Source: Poindextera sp963706385
GTDB taxonomy: Bacteria > Pseudomonadota > Alphaproteobacteria > Caulobacterales > Caulobacteraceae
NCBI GenBank assembly: GCA_963706385.1
Contig: OY970153.1
Location: 3,038,001 to 3,102,000, forward strand
DNA: 64,000 bases
Reading direction: 5' to 3'
The notes beneath the pieces were generated by a model. The model did not search any database, had not been told where the DNA came from, and saw nothing but the letters and a program-made list of their open reading frames with translations. Below, in pieces: positions 16,028 through 23,943 of the stretch. Position numbers and translations under genes: made by a program. Within the stretch, counting starts at the first letter, position 1, and every line of letters starts with the position of its first letter.

Positions 16028-16031
16028 CTAG

Positions 16032-16679
16032 CCCGCGCGCGTCGGCCGCGCCTGGCGCCCACTCTGCTAGCCGACTTGCCCTGACAGCGCAGCAATTTCC
16101 CCGGTCGCGGACGTCGGCGGGCAAAACACCAAGCTCGCGATCGTGGCGTGGAAGGCCTCACTTAGTGGGCCCGGCGGTGATGTCATCTGTGGACGGCCCC
16201 GGCCCCGCAAGAGTGAATCTGGATTGAGGTGACGATCTGTCGGGGTGCGGTCATCTTTCCGGCCTATCGCCGGCTCTTCAAGGTCAGCAATTGGCGCTCA
16301 TCGGCCGTGCGGTCGAAATGCTGCGAATGGCCGCTGTCCACCCCCACTCAGAATTTCACCGCGTCCGCTTTCCGGCCGAGTTCCAGCGACGGCTCCTGGC
16401 GCAAAGCAGCCATCGGCAGGGTTCGCCTGGGCTAGGTGAGCAGACAGGCGCCAACGCGGAGGCTTGCGTCAGGCCGGCTTCGGCGACGCCCGGGGCGCGG
16501 TGGGGTCGCGCGCGAATCGTCCGAAAATTCAACGTCTTGCGGTGGGCGCGGGGCGGTCTCGCGCGCGATTTCGGCGCACCCGACACAGGGGAAATCGTTA
16601 ATAATCTTCATGAAATCAATCTATTAAGCGTCAGATCGTCGCGACAAATTGATCCGAATGCGGAGATATTTCTTGCGAT
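16032..16679. other. Intergenic region without a supported gene
   Basis: About 650 bases after the IS. Open frames here (for example 16291-16800) show no family motifs, and a segment at 16240-16400 looks like decayed sequence. From about 16590 to 16690 the DNA becomes clearly AT-richer (TTAATAATCTTCATGAAATC, CTATTAAGCG), as expected of a promoter region for the small gene at 16797. Confidence 0.5.
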
Positions 16680-16701
16680 TTTTCACAAATCTGTCATAGT
16701 C
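16680..16701 (+). promoter_or_regulatory. Putative Pho box (PhoB site)
   Basis: TTTTCACAAAT followed directly by CTGTCATAGTC forms two 11-bp direct half-sites matching the PhoB consensus CTGTCATA-A-x, with the second half-site carrying a perfect CTGTCATA. It is in AT-rich DNA about 100 bases upstream of the small peptide gene at 16797. A pst operon with its own Pho box lies elsewhere in the window. Confidence 0.5.
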
Positions 16702-16733
16702 ACGCTCGATGCGCTGACGACCGCGAGGGTCCC

Positions 16734-16765
16734 ACGCCCCGAGAGCCGCGGGGCGTCTCTTTCTT
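16734..16765 (+). terminator. GC hairpin with T-rich tail in the leader of the small peptide gene
   Basis: ACGCCCC (16734-16740) pairs with GGGGCGT (16750-16756) around a nine-base loop and is followed by CTCTTTCTT. It lies between the putative Pho box and the ATG at 16797, so it could act as an attenuator or terminate a short RNA of about 50 nucleotides. Confidence 0.5.
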
Positions 16766-16796
16766 GGCATCGACGCTGGTCAAGGAGACGCGAGAC

Positions 16797-16922
16797 ATGA
16801 ACCAAATGAGCCTGAACACCACCATCCTGTCGTTCGCCTTTTCGGGCCTGCTCGGCGCGCATCGCCGCGCCTACGGCTCGCCGCCGCCCCTCGCGTCGGC
16901 GACCCCGAAGAAGAAGACCTAG
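16797..16922 (+). CDS. Small 41-residue peptide, unknown function
   Basis: ATG at 16797 with AGGAG about ten bases upstream. The peptide begins MNQMSLNTTILSFAFSGLLG with a short hydrophobic stretch, followed by a basic, Pro/Ser-rich tail that ends in PKKKT. One amphipathic or membrane-touching helix is plausible. It stands alone downstream of a putative Pho box and a hairpin. No family is recognised. The clear ribosome site and upstream signals are the reason for calling it. Confidence 0.5.
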   Translation: MNQMSLNTTILSFAFSGLLGAHRRAYGSPPPLASATPKKKT

Positions 16923-16981
16923 GCCAGCGACCCGCTCTGACCGAGCCCGGGCCCTTCGGAGCGATCCGCGGGGCCTCCGAA

Positions 16982-17134
16982 CACCTCTCCCAAAGGGAGA
17001 GGGAGGGGCCCGCGCCGAAGGCGTGGGAGGGTGAGGGGTTACAACATTTCAGGAAGACTCCGCGGGTCCCCATCCCCTCATCCTCCCGCCCGCTTCGCGG
17101 TCGGGCCCCTCCTTCTCCGCAAGGGGAGAAGGGA
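16982..17134. repeat. Inverted pair of R repeat units
   Basis: An R unit at 16982-17042 (ACCTCTCCCAAAGGGAGAGG, GGGCCCGCGCCGAAGGCGTG, GAGGGTGAGGGG) faces an inverted relative at about 17073-17134. Together they form a large palindrome between the small peptide gene and the enoyl-CoA hydratase. Confidence 0.8.
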
Positions 17135-17259
17135 CAAGATGCGTAACCAGCGTCCCCGGCCTGAACACCCTCCGGGAGAGGGGTTTTGCGCCCGCGCTCT
17201 TGTGGAAACCCGCGGATTTTGCCTCTCTGCGCCCGCAACCACCATCAGCGGAGCCGGCG

Positions 17260-18057
17260 ATGAGCCTTGTGATCCTTGAAAAGCGCGGCCACGTCGCGAT
17301 CCTCACCCTGAACCGGCCCGAGAGCATGAACGCCCTGGGCGCGCCGGGCGACGGCGACCAGGTCCGCGAGGCCTGCGACGCGGTCAACGCCGACAAGGAC
17401 ATCCGCTGCGTGGTGCTGACCGGCGCCGGCCGCGCCTTCTCGGCCGGCGGCGACGTCAAGGCGATGAAGGCCCGCTCGGGCGCGTTCGCCGGCGGCGCGG
17501 TCGACCTGCGCGAGGGCTATCGCAACAACATCCACCGGATCGTGCGCTCGATCTACGGGCTGGAGGTCCCCTCGATCGCGGCGGTGAACGGGGCGGCGAT
17601 CGGGCTGGGCTGCGACGTGGCGTGCATGACCGACATCCGCATCGCCGCCGACACCGCCAAGTTCGCGGTGACTTTCTTGAAGCTCGGCCTGATCCCCGGC
17701 GACGGCGGCGCCTGGCTTTTGCCCCGCACCATCGGCATGAGCCGGGCCTGCGAGCTTCTGTTCACCGGCGACGTGATCGACGCGCGCACGGCGCTCGACT
17801 GGGGCCTGGTCAGCCGCATGGTCTCGCCCGAGGCGCTGATGGACGAGGCCCTCGCCCTGGCCGAAAAGATCGCCGCCCAGCCGCCCCACGCCCTGCGCCT
17901 GGCCAAGAGCCTGCTCAAGCACGGCCAGACCGTCTCCTACGACACCCTGATGGAGATGTCGGCCGCGGCCCAGGCGATCTCGCACCTGACCGAGGACCAT
18001 ATGGAGGGCGTCAACTCCATCCTCGAAAAGCGCCCGGCGGTGTTCAAGGGCGTCTGA
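17260..18057 (+). CDS. Enoyl-CoA hydratase/isomerase
   Basis: 265-residue crotonase-fold enzyme. The start at 17260 gives MSLVILEKRGHVAILTLNRP, the family N-terminus. The first oxyanion loop is TGAGRAFSAGGDVKAM, the second is NGAAIGLGCDVACMTDIRIA, and the segment LGLIPGDGGAWLLPRTIG follows. The C-terminus FKGV follows the typical ILEKRPAVF. It lies upstream of an ABM-domain protein and an acyl-CoA dehydrogenase on the same strand, suggesting a shared degradative pathway. Confidence 0.92.
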   Translation: MSLVILEKRGHVAILTLNRPESMNALGAPGDGDQVREACDAVNADKDIRCVVLTGAGRAFSAGGDVKAMKARSGAFAGGAVDLREGYRNNIHRIVRSIYGLEVPSIAAVNGAAIGLGCDVACMTDIRIAADTAKFAVTFLKLGLIPGDGGAWLLPRTIGMSRACELLFTGDVIDARTALDWGLVSRMVSPEALMDEALALAEKIAAQPPHALRLAKSLLKHGQTVSYDTLMEMSAAAQAISHLTEDHMEGVNSILEKRPAVFKGV

Positions 18058-18353
18058 GACGGCGTGCGAAAGCCCCTCCCCCTCGCGGGGAGGGGTTGGG
18101 GTGGGGGCCGATTTCACCACGAAGACCACCAAGGACACGAAGGGTTTGCCCCTTCCCCTCGGCGGATGGGGAAGCCGCCATGTCTTCGTGTCCTTCGTGC
18201 GCTTCGTGGTTCAAAACCCACGCATCTCCACGCTTGTCATCCCGACGCTCCGACCGGGATGACGTAGGGAGGGCGCGAGCTAAAGTCCGGCTTGCCCCCG
18301 CGCCGCCCGGCCGTCTAACATCCGTTTAAATCCACTAGAGGCGGGAAACCAAC
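18058..18353. repeat. Mixed palindromic repeats between two catabolic genes
   Basis: No gene is seen. 18074-18107 is a CCCCTCCCCCTCGCGGGGAG-type hairpin. 18114-18226 is a palindrome with arms ACCACGAAGACCACCAAGGA and its near complement ending CGCTTCGTGGT, the same inner arm as in the 270-bp CTAG-bounded elements. 18236-18263 is a hairpin GTCATCCCG/CGGGATGAC. The promoter of the 18354 gene must lie at the very end. Confidence 0.8.
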
Positions 18354-18647
18354 ATGACCATCGGCATCGTGGCGACCTTGAAGGTCCAGGACGGCAAGAA
18401 CGCGGAATTCGAGGCGATCTTCACCGCGCTCGCCAAGCAGGTGCGGGCCAACGAGCCGGGCAATCTGGCCTACCAGCTGACCAAATCGCGCGCCGAGCCC
18501 AACACCTACAAGGTGCTGGAGCTGTACGCGGACGAGGCGGCGCTCAAGCTGCATGGCGGGACCGAGTATTTCAAAGCCGCCGGCCCGAAGATGGGTCCGT
18601 GCCTGGCCGGCCGGCCCGAGATCGAATACCTCGACGGCGTGGGCTGA
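18354..18647 (+). CDS. Putative quinol monooxygenase (ABM domain)
   Basis: 97-residue single antibiotic-biosynthesis-monooxygenase domain similar to YgiN. The ferredoxin-like fold is suggested by GIVATLKVQDGKNAEFEAIF, the NEPGNLAYQLTKSRAEPNTY strand and the C-terminal KVLELYADEAALKLHGGTEY. Such proteins oxidise small aromatics or act as cofactor-free oxygenases. It is three bases from the acyl-CoA dehydrogenase start at 18651, so they are one operon. Confidence 0.85.
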   Translation: MTIGIVATLKVQDGKNAEFEAIFTALAKQVRANEPGNLAYQLTKSRAEPNTYKVLELYADEAALKLHGGTEYFKAAGPKMGPCLAGRPEIEYLDGVG

Positions 18648-18650
18648 TCC

Positions 18651-19874
18651 GTGGACCTGGCGTTCAGCCCCGAGGACCTGGCGTTTCAGGGCGAGGTCCG
18701 CGCCTTCATCGCCGAGGCGTTCGACGACGACATGCGCGCGCGCTCGGCCCAGTCCAAGACCGGCGCCATCGGCCGCGAGGCCCAGGTGCGCTGGTTCAAG
18801 CGCCTGTCGGCCAAGGGCTGGCTGGCGCCGGACTGGCCGGTCGAATACGGCGGCGCGGGCTGGAGCGACGCCGAAAAATACATCTTCAACATGGAGATGG
18901 CGCTGGCCGGCGCGCCGACCACCTCGAACATGGGGCTGCGGATGTGCGCCCCGGTGATCATGGCCTTCGGCAGCGATGAGCAGAAGGCCCGGCACCTGCC
19001 CAAGATCCTCTCCGCCGAGGTCTGGTGGTGCCAGGGCTATTCCGAGCCGGGCTCGGGCTCGGACCTGGCTTCGCTGTCGATGAAGGCGGTCAGGGACGGC
19101 GACGACTATGTGCTGAACGGCTCGAAGATCTGGACCACCTACGCCCAGTACGCCGACTGGATGTTCTGCCTGGTCCGCACCTCCCAGGAGGAGCGGCCCC
19201 AGCGCGGCATCTCCTTCCTGCTGCTGGACATGAAGACGCCGGGCGTCACCGTGCGGCCGCTGCCGACCCTGGACGGGCCGGTCGACGGCGAGCAGGAGGT
19301 CAATCAGGTCTTCTTCGAGGACGCGCGCGTGCCGGTCGCCAATCGCATCGGCGAGGAGGGCCAGGGCTGGACCTACGCCAAGTATCTGCTGCAGTTCGAG
19401 CGGGGCGGCGCCTATGCCCCCGGCCTGACCCACCAGTTGGACCGGGTCAAACGGATCGCCGCGGCCGAGCCGGCCGACGGCGGCGGACGGATGCTCCAGG
19501 ACGCCGACTTCCGCCGCAAGCTGGCGGAGATGCAGATCAAGGTCGAGGCGCTGAACGCCACCGAGCTGAAGGTGTTCGCCGGCCGGGCCGCCGGCGCCGC
19601 CATGGGCCCGATCTCCTCGATGCTCAAGCTGGAGGGCAGCCAGGCCCAGCAGGCGATCACCGAACTGGCGCTGGAGGCGGTCGGCGGCTACGCGGCGCCG
19701 TTCGTGCGGGACACCTGGGCCGAGATCAGGGGCGAGCGGAACGAGCCCCGCGCCGGCCCCGACTACGCCGCCACCGTCGCGCCGATGTACTTCAACCAGC
19801 GCAAGACCTCGATCTACGCCGGCTCGAACGAGATCCAGCACAACATCATGGCCAAGATGATCCTGGGGTTGTGA
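18651..19874 (+). CDS. Acyl-CoA dehydrogenase
   Basis: 407-residue FAD enzyme with a GTG start at 18651. The N-terminus is MDLAFSPEDLAFQGEVRAFI. It has QGYSEPGSGSDLASLSMKA and the C-terminal KTSIYAGSNEIQHNI. It is closely similar in plan to the large-subunit type at 10773 (for example AAKGWLAPDWP-like and FLLLDMKTPGVTVRP). It follows the ABM gene directly. The substrate is unknown. Confidence 0.9.
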   Translation: MDLAFSPEDLAFQGEVRAFIAEAFDDDMRARSAQSKTGAIGREAQVRWFKRLSAKGWLAPDWPVEYGGAGWSDAEKYIFNMEMALAGAPTTSNMGLRMCAPVIMAFGSDEQKARHLPKILSAEVWWCQGYSEPGSGSDLASLSMKAVRDGDDYVLNGSKIWTTYAQYADWMFCLVRTSQEERPQRGISFLLLDMKTPGVTVRPLPTLDGPVDGEQEVNQVFFEDARVPVANRIGEEGQGWTYAKYLLQFERGGAYAPGLTHQLDRVKRIAAAEPADGGGRMLQDADFRRKLAEMQIKVEALNATELKVFAGRAAGAAMGPISSMLKLEGSQAQQAITELALEAVGGYAAPFVRDTWAEIRGERNEPRAGPDYAATVAPMYFNQRKTSIYAGSNEIQHNIMAKMILGL

Positions 19875-19969
19875 TCTGGGGTTGCGCGTAGTTTTTCTGG
19901 ACTGACCGCGCCTCGGACCCGCTGCTAGGGTCCCGCGCGACGTATCCCTCATACCCGGAGCACCGCCCG

Positions 19970-21070
19970 ATGGCCGCCGACGCCCTGTTCACCCCGTTCA
20001 GTTTCAAGGGTCTGACCCTGCCCAACCGGGTGGTGATGGCGCCGATGACGCGCTCGTTCTCGCCGGGCGGTGTCCCGACCGAGGCGGTGGCCGCCTATTA
20101 TCGCCGCCGGGCGGAGGCCGAGGTCGCGCTGATCATCACCGAGGGCACGGGCGTCGAGCGGCCGACCTCGCTGAACGATCCGAACATCCCCCGCTTCCAC
20201 GGCGAGGCGGAACTGGCCGGCTGGAAACACGTGGCCGACGAGACGCACGCCGGCGGCGGGCTGATCGGCCCGCAGCTCTGGCATGTGGGCGCGGTGCCCT
20301 CGAGCAATCCCGAATGGTCGCCGTCGGGCGGCTTCGACAGCCCCTCGGGCCTGGCCCGGCCCGACCACCAGATCGGCGAGCCGATGAGCGAGGAGGAGGT
20401 GGCCGACGCCATCGCGGCCTTCGCCCGCGCGGCCGGCGACGCCAAGCGCCTGGGCTTCGACACCATCGAGCTGCACGGCGCCCACGGCTATCTGATCGAC
20501 CAGTTCTTCTGGAACGGCACCAATGTGCGCGACGATCTGTTCGGCGGGCCCGAACTGTCGCAGCGCGCGCGCTTCGCCGCCGAGATCCTCAAAGCCGTGC
20601 GCGCGGCGGTGGGGCCGGACTATCCGGTGATCATCCGGCTGTCGCAGTGGAAGCAGCAGGACTTCGCCGCCCGGCTGGCGGAAACGCCCAAGGCGATGGA
20701 GGCCTGGCTGGTCCCGCTGGCCGAGGCCGGGGCGGACGTATTCCACTGCTCGCAGCGGCGGTTCTGGGAGCCGGAGTTCGAGGGCTCGGACCTCAACTTC
20801 GCCGGCTGGGCCAAGAAGGTGACCGGCAAGCCCACCATCACCGTCGGCTCGGTCGGCCTGACCGGCGAGTTCATCGCCTCATGGGGCGGGGAGGCGTCGC
20901 AGCCCGCCTCGCTGGACCAGCTGCTGCGCATGCTCGAGCGCGGCGACTTCGATATGGTGGCCGTCGGCCGCGCCCTGCTGCAGGACCCCGACTGGGTGGT
21001 GAAGGTGCGTCAGGGCCGGACCGGCGAGTTGAAGAGCTACGACCGCTCGGCGCTGGCCGAACTGTACTGA
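19970..21070 (+). CDS. Old Yellow Enzyme family NADH:flavin oxidoreductase
   Basis: 366-residue FMN TIM-barrel ene-reductase, similar to 12-oxophytodienoate reductase. Signatures include LPNRVVMAPMTRSFSPGG, PQLWHVGAV, the active-site pattern ELHGAHGYLIDQFFWNGTN with the conserved His and Tyr, and the C-terminal DMVAVGRALLQDPDWVVKV phosphate-binding segment. It would reduce activated C=C bonds, probably in degradation or detoxification. It is followed by a bidirectional terminator and the convergent SMP-30 gene. Confidence 0.92.
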   Translation: MAADALFTPFSFKGLTLPNRVVMAPMTRSFSPGGVPTEAVAAYYRRRAEAEVALIITEGTGVERPTSLNDPNIPRFHGEAELAGWKHVADETHAGGGLIGPQLWHVGAVPSSNPEWSPSGGFDSPSGLARPDHQIGEPMSEEEVADAIAAFARAAGDAKRLGFDTIELHGAHGYLIDQFFWNGTNVRDDLFGGPELSQRARFAAEILKAVRAAVGPDYPVIIRLSQWKQQDFAARLAETPKAMEAWLVPLAEAGADVFHCSQRRFWEPEFEGSDLNFAGWAKKVTGKPTITVGSVGLTGEFIASWGGEASQPASLDQLLRMLERGDFDMVAVGRALLQDPDWVVKVRQGRTGELKSYDRSALAELY

Positions 21071-21080
21071 GGCGAGGCCG

Positions 21081-21111
21081 AAAACCCTCTCCCCTCCGGG
21101 AGAGGGTTTTT
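21081..21111. terminator. Bidirectional hairpin terminator between convergent genes
   Basis: AAAACCCTCTCCC pairs perfectly with GGGAGAGGGTTTT around a CTCC loop and ends in TTTTT on the plus strand; the reverse strand also ends in a T run. It is the core hairpin of the R repeat family, here used as a terminator between the ene-reductase and the SMP-30 gene. Confidence 0.85.
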
Positions 21112-21119
21112 ACGCCGGC

Positions 21120-22031
21120 CTACGCGTTGAAGTTCAGCTTCAGGCCGGGGCGCGGCCAGCGGCACTTGTAGAGCTTGCCGGTGGACGAGCAGGTCACCCA
21201 GGCGTCGCGCATGTCCGCCCCGCCAAAGCAGATGTTGGTGGTGAGGATGTCGGGGAAGGGGAAGTGCTCGATCGAGCCGTCCGGATCGAAGGCGGTGATG
21301 CCGCCGTTGACGATGGTCGCCACGCAGACCTTGCCGCCGGCCTCGACGGCCAGGCTGTCCAGCAGCTGGAAGCCTTCCAGGTTCTTGATCACCCGCCCGG
21401 GCGCGAAGCCGGCCGGTGGGGCCAGCTCGCCCGGCGCGACCACGTCGAAGGCGTAGAGCCGGCCAAGGTGGGTGTCGGCCATGTAGACCACCTTCTCGTC
21501 CGGCGAGAGGCCGACCCCGTTGGGCGAGATCAGGTGGTCGCGCTGGCGGGTCACCTTCGATCCGTCCGGGCGGGCGTAGTACAGGGCGCCGTGCTTGCGG
21601 TACTCGGGCAGGGTGGCGCCGTGGTCGGTGAACCAGAAGCCGCCGGTCTTGTCGAACACCAGATCGTTGGGGCCAGCGAACTTGCGGCCGTCGCAACTGT
21701 CGTAGATCGTGGTGACCGCGCCGGTCTTCAGATCGACGCGCTGGATGTAGCCGCCGACGTGGCTTGGCGGGGTCGGCCCGGGGATGGTCAGGCCCTCCTG
21801 CTTGATCCACTCGAACGAGCCGCCGTTGTTGGCCACGTAGATGGCGTTGTCCGGCCCGACCGCGGCCCCGTTCGGCCCGCCGCCGGTTTCGGCGAAGACG
21901 GTCTTCTTGCCGTCGGGGGTCACGCGGGTCAGCCGCCCGCCTTCGATCTCGGTCAGGATGATCGAGCCGTCGTTCATGGCGATCGGGCCTTCGGGAAACA
22001 AAAGGCCGTCGGTGACGAGTTGAATGTCCAT
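21120..22031 (-). CDS. SMP-30/gluconolactonase family protein
   Basis: 303-residue six-bladed beta-propeller lactonase or esterase, metal-dependent in the family. The ATG at 22031 has AGGAG nine bases upstream and starts MDIQLVTDGLLFPEGPIAMN, where FPEGP carries the conserved metal-ligand glutamate. GGGPNGAAVGPDNAIYVANN, KFAGPNDLVFDKTGGFWFTD and SPNGVGLSPDEKVVYMADT are typical repeats. It probably hydrolyses a lactone in carbohydrate or aromatic breakdown. Confidence 0.9.
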   Translation of the reverse strand: MDIQLVTDGLLFPEGPIAMNDGSIILTEIEGGRLTRVTPDGKKTVFAETGGGPNGAAVGPDNAIYVANNGGSFEWIKQEGLTIPGPTPPSHVGGYIQRVDLKTGAVTTIYDSCDGRKFAGPNDLVFDKTGGFWFTDHGATLPEYRKHGALYYARPDGSKVTRQRDHLISPNGVGLSPDEKVVYMADTHLGRLYAFDVVAPGELAPPAGFAPGRVIKNLEGFQLLDSLAVEAGGKVCVATIVNGGITAFDPDGSIEHFPFPDILTTNICFGGADMRDAWVTCSSTGKLYKCRWPRPGLKLNFNA

Positions 22032-22106
22032 CGGGCGTGCTCCTCTTCGCCGCCTCGGGAGCGGGCGGCGTTCGGCGGCCATATAAACAGGCGTTTGAAT
22101 GGGTGG

Positions 22107-22634
22107 CTAGCGCCGCTCGAGCACGCGGAACACAAAGCCGTGGTCGTCGCCCTCGCCGGCCGGGTGGGCCTCGCGGCGGACCTCCCGCCATTCGCGTTCG
22201 TCGAAGGGTGGAAACATCACGTCGCCCTCCATCTCGGCGTCGACCTCGGTCAGATAGATCCGCCGGGCCTTGGGCAGGGCCAGGGCGAACAGGTCCGCCC
22301 CGCCGATCACGCAGACCTCCTCGGCCCCGTCCTCCTCGGCCTGTTCGCGCGCGATCTGCAGCGCCTCGTCGAACCGCTCGCAGATCAGCGCCCCGCGGGC
22401 GGCCGGCTCGTCGGCATAGGAGCCGTCGCGGGTCAGGACGATGTTGATCCGGCCGGGCAGGGGGCGTTTGGGCAGCGACTCCCAGGTCTTGCGCCCCATG
22501 ATCACCGGCTTGCCCAGGGTGGTCCGCTTGAAGATCGCCAGGTCCGACTTCAGCCGCCAGGGCAGGACGCCATCGCGGCCGATCACGCCGTTGCGGGCGC
22601 GGGCGACGGGTCCGAGCGCGAGGGGGATGGTCAT
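22107..22634 (-). CDS. folA: Dihydrofolate reductase
   Basis: 175-residue enzyme reducing dihydrofolate to tetrahydrofolate with NADPH. Motifs are ARARNGVIGRDGVLPW (substrate and Met20 loop), the catalytic acid region RLKSDLAIFKRTTLGKPVIM, GRKTWESL, and VIGGADLFALALP for NADPH binding. It lies downstream of thyA on the same strand, the classic pairing that recycles the dihydrofolate made by thymidylate synthase, though a 395-base repeat-filled gap separates them. Confidence 0.95.
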   Translation of the reverse strand: MTIPLALGPVARARNGVIGRDGVLPWRLKSDLAIFKRTTLGKPVIMGRKTWESLPKRPLPGRINIVLTRDGSYADEPAARGALICERFDEALQIAREQAEEDGAEEVCVIGGADLFALALPKARRIYLTEVDAEMEGDVMFPPFDEREWREVRREAHPAGEGDDHGFVFRVLERR

Positions 22635-23029
22635 GGACAGCGCCTCGCAAATCCGCGGATGACTCTTAGTTCCGCTCGTCCCCGCGAAGGCGGGGATCCA
22701 GGCGTTTTATCGTAGAGCCTCGTGGGCTTCAGAAAAAACCTGGGTCCCCGCCTTCGCCGCGAAAACCCTCTCCCGGAGGGGAGAGGGAGGGGCCCGCGCC
22801 GCGGGCGTGGGAAGGTGAGGGGTTACGGCGCCGGCCGGTTTAGCGCATCACCCGCCGATGCGGCCCAAGGCGCGAGGCCCTGACCGCTCGCCGTCCCGTC
22901 TTCGTGTGCTTCGTGGTCTTGGTGGTTCAAAGTCCGGCGAGGCCGTAACCCCTCACCCTCCCATTGCTCCGCAATGGGCCCCTCCCTCTCCCCTCCGGGA
23001 GAGGGTTTTTCCGCCGAGGCCCCCGCCCC
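22635..23029. repeat. Repeat-filled gap between thyA and folA
   Basis: No gene. 22668-22757 is a palindrome with arms CTCGTCCCCGCGAAGGCGGG and CCTGGGTCCCCGCCTTCGCC, related to the outer arm of the 270-bp elements. 22762-23011 is the composite R-inner-R element also seen at 13419-13613: R units at 22762-22825 and 22947-23011 with CTTCGTGTGCTTCGTGGTC and GGTTCAAAGTCCGGCGAGGC between. The final hairpin GGGAGAGGGTTTTT could terminate thyA transcription on one strand. Confidence 0.85.
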
Positions 23030-23878
23030 TCAGACCGCGATCGGCGCCTTGATCGCCGGATGGGCGCTGTAGCCCTCCAGCTTGAAGTCGGCGTAGTCGA
23101 AGCCGAACAGGTCGGCCTTGGGCGCCAGCGTCAGGGTGGGAAAGGGCCGCGGGGCGCGGGCGAGCTGGGTTTTCGCCTGGTCGGCGTGGTTCAGATAGAG
23201 GTGGACGTCGCCGAAAGTATGGACGAACTCGCCCGGCTCCAGCCCGGTGACCTGGGCCATCATCAAGGTCAGCAGCGCGTAGCTGGCGATGTTGAACGGC
23301 ACGCCCAAAAAGACGTCGGCCGAGCGCTGGTAGAGCTGGCACGACAGCCGCCCCTCGGCGACGAAGAACTGGAACAGGCAGTGGCAGGGCGGCAGCGCCA
23401 TGTCGTCGACCTCGGCCGGGTTCCAGGCGGTGACGATGAGGCGGCGGCTGGTCGGATTGGCGCGGATCTGGGCGAGCACGTTCGCGATCTGGTCGATCGA
23501 CCGGCCGTCCGGCGCGGCCCAGCTGCGCCACTGCTTGCCATAGACCGGGCCCAGCTCGCCGTCCGCGTCGGCCCATTCGTCCCAGATGCTGACCCCGCGC
23601 TCATGCAGCCAGGCCACGTTGGTCTCGCCGCGCAGGAACCACAACAGCTCGATCGCGATCGACTTGAAGTGCAGCTTCTTGGTGGTCAGCAGGGGAAAGC
23701 CCCGGGCCAGGTCGAAGCGGATCTGCCGGCCGAACACCCCGAGCGTGCCGACCCCGGTGCGGTCGCCGCGCTCGACGCCGTGCGCCAGGATGTCCTCCAG
23801 CAACGCCAGGTACTGGCGTTCGGGATGGTCCGGCCCGGCGCCTGGGCGCGCCGGCGAGAGGGCGGGGTGGACGTTCAC
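23030..23878 (-). CDS. thyA: Thymidylate synthase
   Basis: 282 residues from a GTG start at 23878, the only plausible start before the conserved region. It methylates dUMP using methylene-tetrahydrofolate. Motifs are GDRTGVGTLGVFGRQIRFDL, TTKKLHFKSIAIELLWFLRG, LPPCHCLFQFFV with the nucleophilic cysteine, and RSADVFLGVPFNIASYALL. QLYQRSADVFLG is also intact. The upstream frame stays open for another 190 codons but has no conservation and runs antisense to nothing useful. No good ribosome site is visible, so the exact start is uncertain. Confidence 0.93.
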   Translation of the reverse strand: MNVHPALSPARPGAGPDHPERQYLALLEDILAHGVERGDRTGVGTLGVFGRQIRFDLARGFPLLTTKKLHFKSIAIELLWFLRGETNVAWLHERGVSIWDEWADADGELGPVYGKQWRSWAAPDGRSIDQIANVLAQIRANPTSRRLIVTAWNPAEVDDMALPPCHCLFQFFVAEGRLSCQLYQRSADVFLGVPFNIASYALLTLMMAQVTGLEPGEFVHTFGDVHLYLNHADQAKTQLARAPRPFPTLTLAPKADLFGFDYADFKLEGYSAHPAIKAPIAV

Positions 23879-23943
23879 GATCAGCAGAATCGCATGGACG
23901 GGCCGGCATGGTCCACCCTTGGGCCGCCGGCGTCCACAGGGAG

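Noticed and set aside
16291..16800. 169-codon frame upstream of the small peptide
   Set aside because: Basic, low-complexity translation crossing the AT-rich promoter region and a Pho-box-like site; no domain.
18315..19952. 545-codon minus-strand frame over the ABM and acyl-CoA dehydrogenase genes
   Set aside because: Antisense to well-supported genes with Arg/Gly/Ala composition and no domain.
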